Part shown: positions 4,471 to 5,738 of the stretch, one piece after another
How positions within the stretch are numbered: the stretch's first letter is position 1
How the letters are laid out: each line of letters opens with the position of its first letter
NCBI GenBank assembly: GCA_003533975.1
Contig: DQCL01000002.1
Location: forward strand, 1 to 5,738
Direction of reading: 5' to 3'
Source of the DNA: Octadecabacter sp.
GTDB taxonomy: Bacteria; Pseudomonadota; Alphaproteobacteria; Rhodobacterales; Rhodobacteraceae
Length of the DNA stretch: 5,738 nucleotides
Notes under the pieces: generated by a model
What the model saw: only the letters and a program-made list of their open reading frames with translations
Database searches by the model: none
Told to the model about the DNA's origin: nothing
Position numbers and translations under genes: made by a program

Positions 4471-5738
4471 CTACCGTCCGCGTGCCCGCTCAAATGCGGC
4501 CCGCAAAAGGGGGTCTTCGCCGTTCATTAAAGGTTCAGCGTCTATCGAAAACGGGATATCGGGCTCAATGCCGACCGCTTCATACAATGCCCCATCCATC
4601 GTGCGATAGGTTTGGTGCGACAGTCCCAAACCCCAGCCGTTAGGAAGCTTGAACCCCAATATATCCGACAACCCACCGGACGTGGCTTCGCCCATAACCG
4701 TGACCTGCGGCATTTCACGCAAGGCCATCGCCAGGATTTCGGCGGAGGAACCCGTGAGCTTGCTTGTCAGAACGATCACCGGTTGGGTGAGGGGTGTTGT
4801 GTCAAAGGGGTGTAGGGTTGCTGTGAATGGCGCGGTTTGGGTGTCACCATCGCGCGTTGTTTTGGTAAAGACATCAACGGGTTGATCGGTGAAGTGGCTC
4901 GCCACACCGAACGACACTGAATCCGATCCGCCAGGGTTGTAGCGCAGATCAATGATGATGGAATTTGCTTGGGCCATCGCATCGGCGACTTCAACAAACG
5001 CTTGGGCCATTGCAGGTTCGCTGCGTGCACCAAACGGAGTGTCGAACCCCATGTGACGGATAGAGATATAGCCGACACCATCTGGCAGCAGGGCGTATTC
5101 GATACCAGTCAATTCAACCGGTGTGAGTGGCGCGCCGACTGTTTCATAGGCAGTACGGGTCAAATCAGCGCGGATTAAGTAATTGTCACGTTCGAAATAG
5201 GGGGCTTGCGTGAACCACACAGGTGCTTGGAACGGAGAAAAGTATCCCATTGGCGAGCCGAGTTGCACATGGCCATCATCCAACCCGATCAGCGCTTGGC
5301 TGAGCAGGTTATAAAGCGCAACGTCGTTCATCTCGGCGTCTGGTGCGGGGGCCAAGGTGCGACGGGCGTCCCAATCCACACTGTGAAGGTCGAAAAAGGC
5401 GTAATGTTCATTCATTGCCGTCCACATGGCGTCAAAGACGTCCCTAGGCGTAGCGTCAGTCGCGGGGCCACATGCAGCGGGCAGGGTTTCGATGGGGGTG
5501 TAGGGTGTCGGGTCCAACGCGCCGTCAATACGAAGCAACAGCGTATCGCCGTCAATCGTAACTGTGGCGCCTTCTGCGAACTCAACAAGTTTCAAATGGG
5601 CGGGGAAGGTGAGCTGTTCGACACAGGACACACTGGTTTCACTGTAAAATTTTGCCTGAAGCATGTTGAGCGCAATGATCGACCCACCGGTTTGCGCACG
5701 CCAAACGCCGCGCTGTTCGGCGTCTGGCATGTAGTAGA
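4471..5738 (-). CDS. S41-family serine peptidase (C-terminal processing/tricorn-type), 5' end beyond the window
   Basis: A minus-strand frame open to the right edge. The codons before the in-frame ATG at 5730 still read through (Tyr-Tyr), so the true start is probably outside the window. Numbering from that ATG gives 419 residues. S41 features are: LDDGH at 150-154, with His154 a likely catalytic residue; the strand-loop IIIDLRYNPGG (258-268); TGSSAEILAMAL (326-337), with Ser328 or Ser329 the probable nucleophile; GEATSGG (347-353); and GIEPDIPF (387-394). No Lys sits about 25 residues after the Ser and no PDZ domain is evident, so it resembles tricorn-like S41 enzymes more than CtpA/Tsp. The N-terminal part (TSVSC, then Cys87) is a separate beta-rich segment typical of exported relatives; a signal peptide would lie upstream of what is seen. 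Periplasmic or envelope location is inferred and the substrate is unknown. Its TAG ends five bases from the convergent RTX gene. Confidence 0.88.
   Translation of the reverse strand, partial: YYMPDAEQRGVWRAQTGGSIIALNMLQAKFYSETSVSCVEQLTFPAHLKLVEFAEGATVTIDGDTLLLRIDGALDPTPYTPIETLPAACGPATDATPRDVFDAMWTAMNEHYAFFDLHSVDWDARRTLAPAPDAEMNDVALYNLLSQALIGLDDGHVQLGSPMGYFSPFQAPVWFTQAPYFERDNYLIRADLTRTAYETVGAPLTPVELTGIEYALLPDGVGYISIRHMGFDTPFGARSEPAMAQAFVEVADAMAQANSIIIDLRYNPGGSDSVSFGVASHFTDQPVDVFTKTTRDGDTQTAPFTATLHPFDTTPLTQPVIVLTSKLTGSSAEILAMALREMPQVTVMGEATSGGLSDILGFKLPNGWGLGLSHQTYRTMDGALYEAVGIEPDIPFSIDAEPLMNGEDPLLRAAFERARGR

Overview
The window looks like an ordinary chromosomal stretch of an alphaproteobacterium, most likely a marine Rhodobacterales (Roseobacter-type) species. 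The basis is moderately high GC, a DeaD-like helicase with a Lys/Gly/Pro-rich tail, a short acidic RTX protein of the kind common in that group, and a tRNA promoter of the form TTGACG-N17-TAGAAG. The assignment rests on family recognition by eye, not on a search.

Layout. At the left edge is the 3' end of a plus-strand reading frame that stops at 239. It contains an in-frame TGA at 30-32 and may be a broken gene. A strong bidirectional terminator (267-304) separates it from a convergent minus-strand gene (322-2373) for a 683-residue DEAD-box RNA helicase with a DbpA-type RNA-binding domain and a long basic tail. About 590 bases without a convincing gene follow (2374-2959). Next come a tRNA promoter and two identical tRNA-Asp(GTC) genes (3022-3098 and 3183-3259), repeated with a 161-base period. 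Downstream on the plus strand are a 73-residue two-helix membrane protein (3353-3574) and a 257-residue, extremely acidic RTX calcium-binding protein (3692-4465). A minus-strand S41-family serine peptidase (4471 to the right edge) has lost its 5' end to the window boundary. It converges on the RTX gene with only five bases between the two stop codons.

How the genes relate. There is no obvious operon joining them. The helicase and tRNA-Asp pair belong to translation and RNA metabolism. The RTX protein and the S41 peptidase are probably exported or envelope-associated, but they are convergent and so not co-transcribed. No type I secretion genes are in the window. I did not find a clear new biological system. 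The points most worth checking are the interrupted frame at the left edge, the RTX protein with a hydrophobic N-terminus, and the tight convergent junction at 4463-4473.
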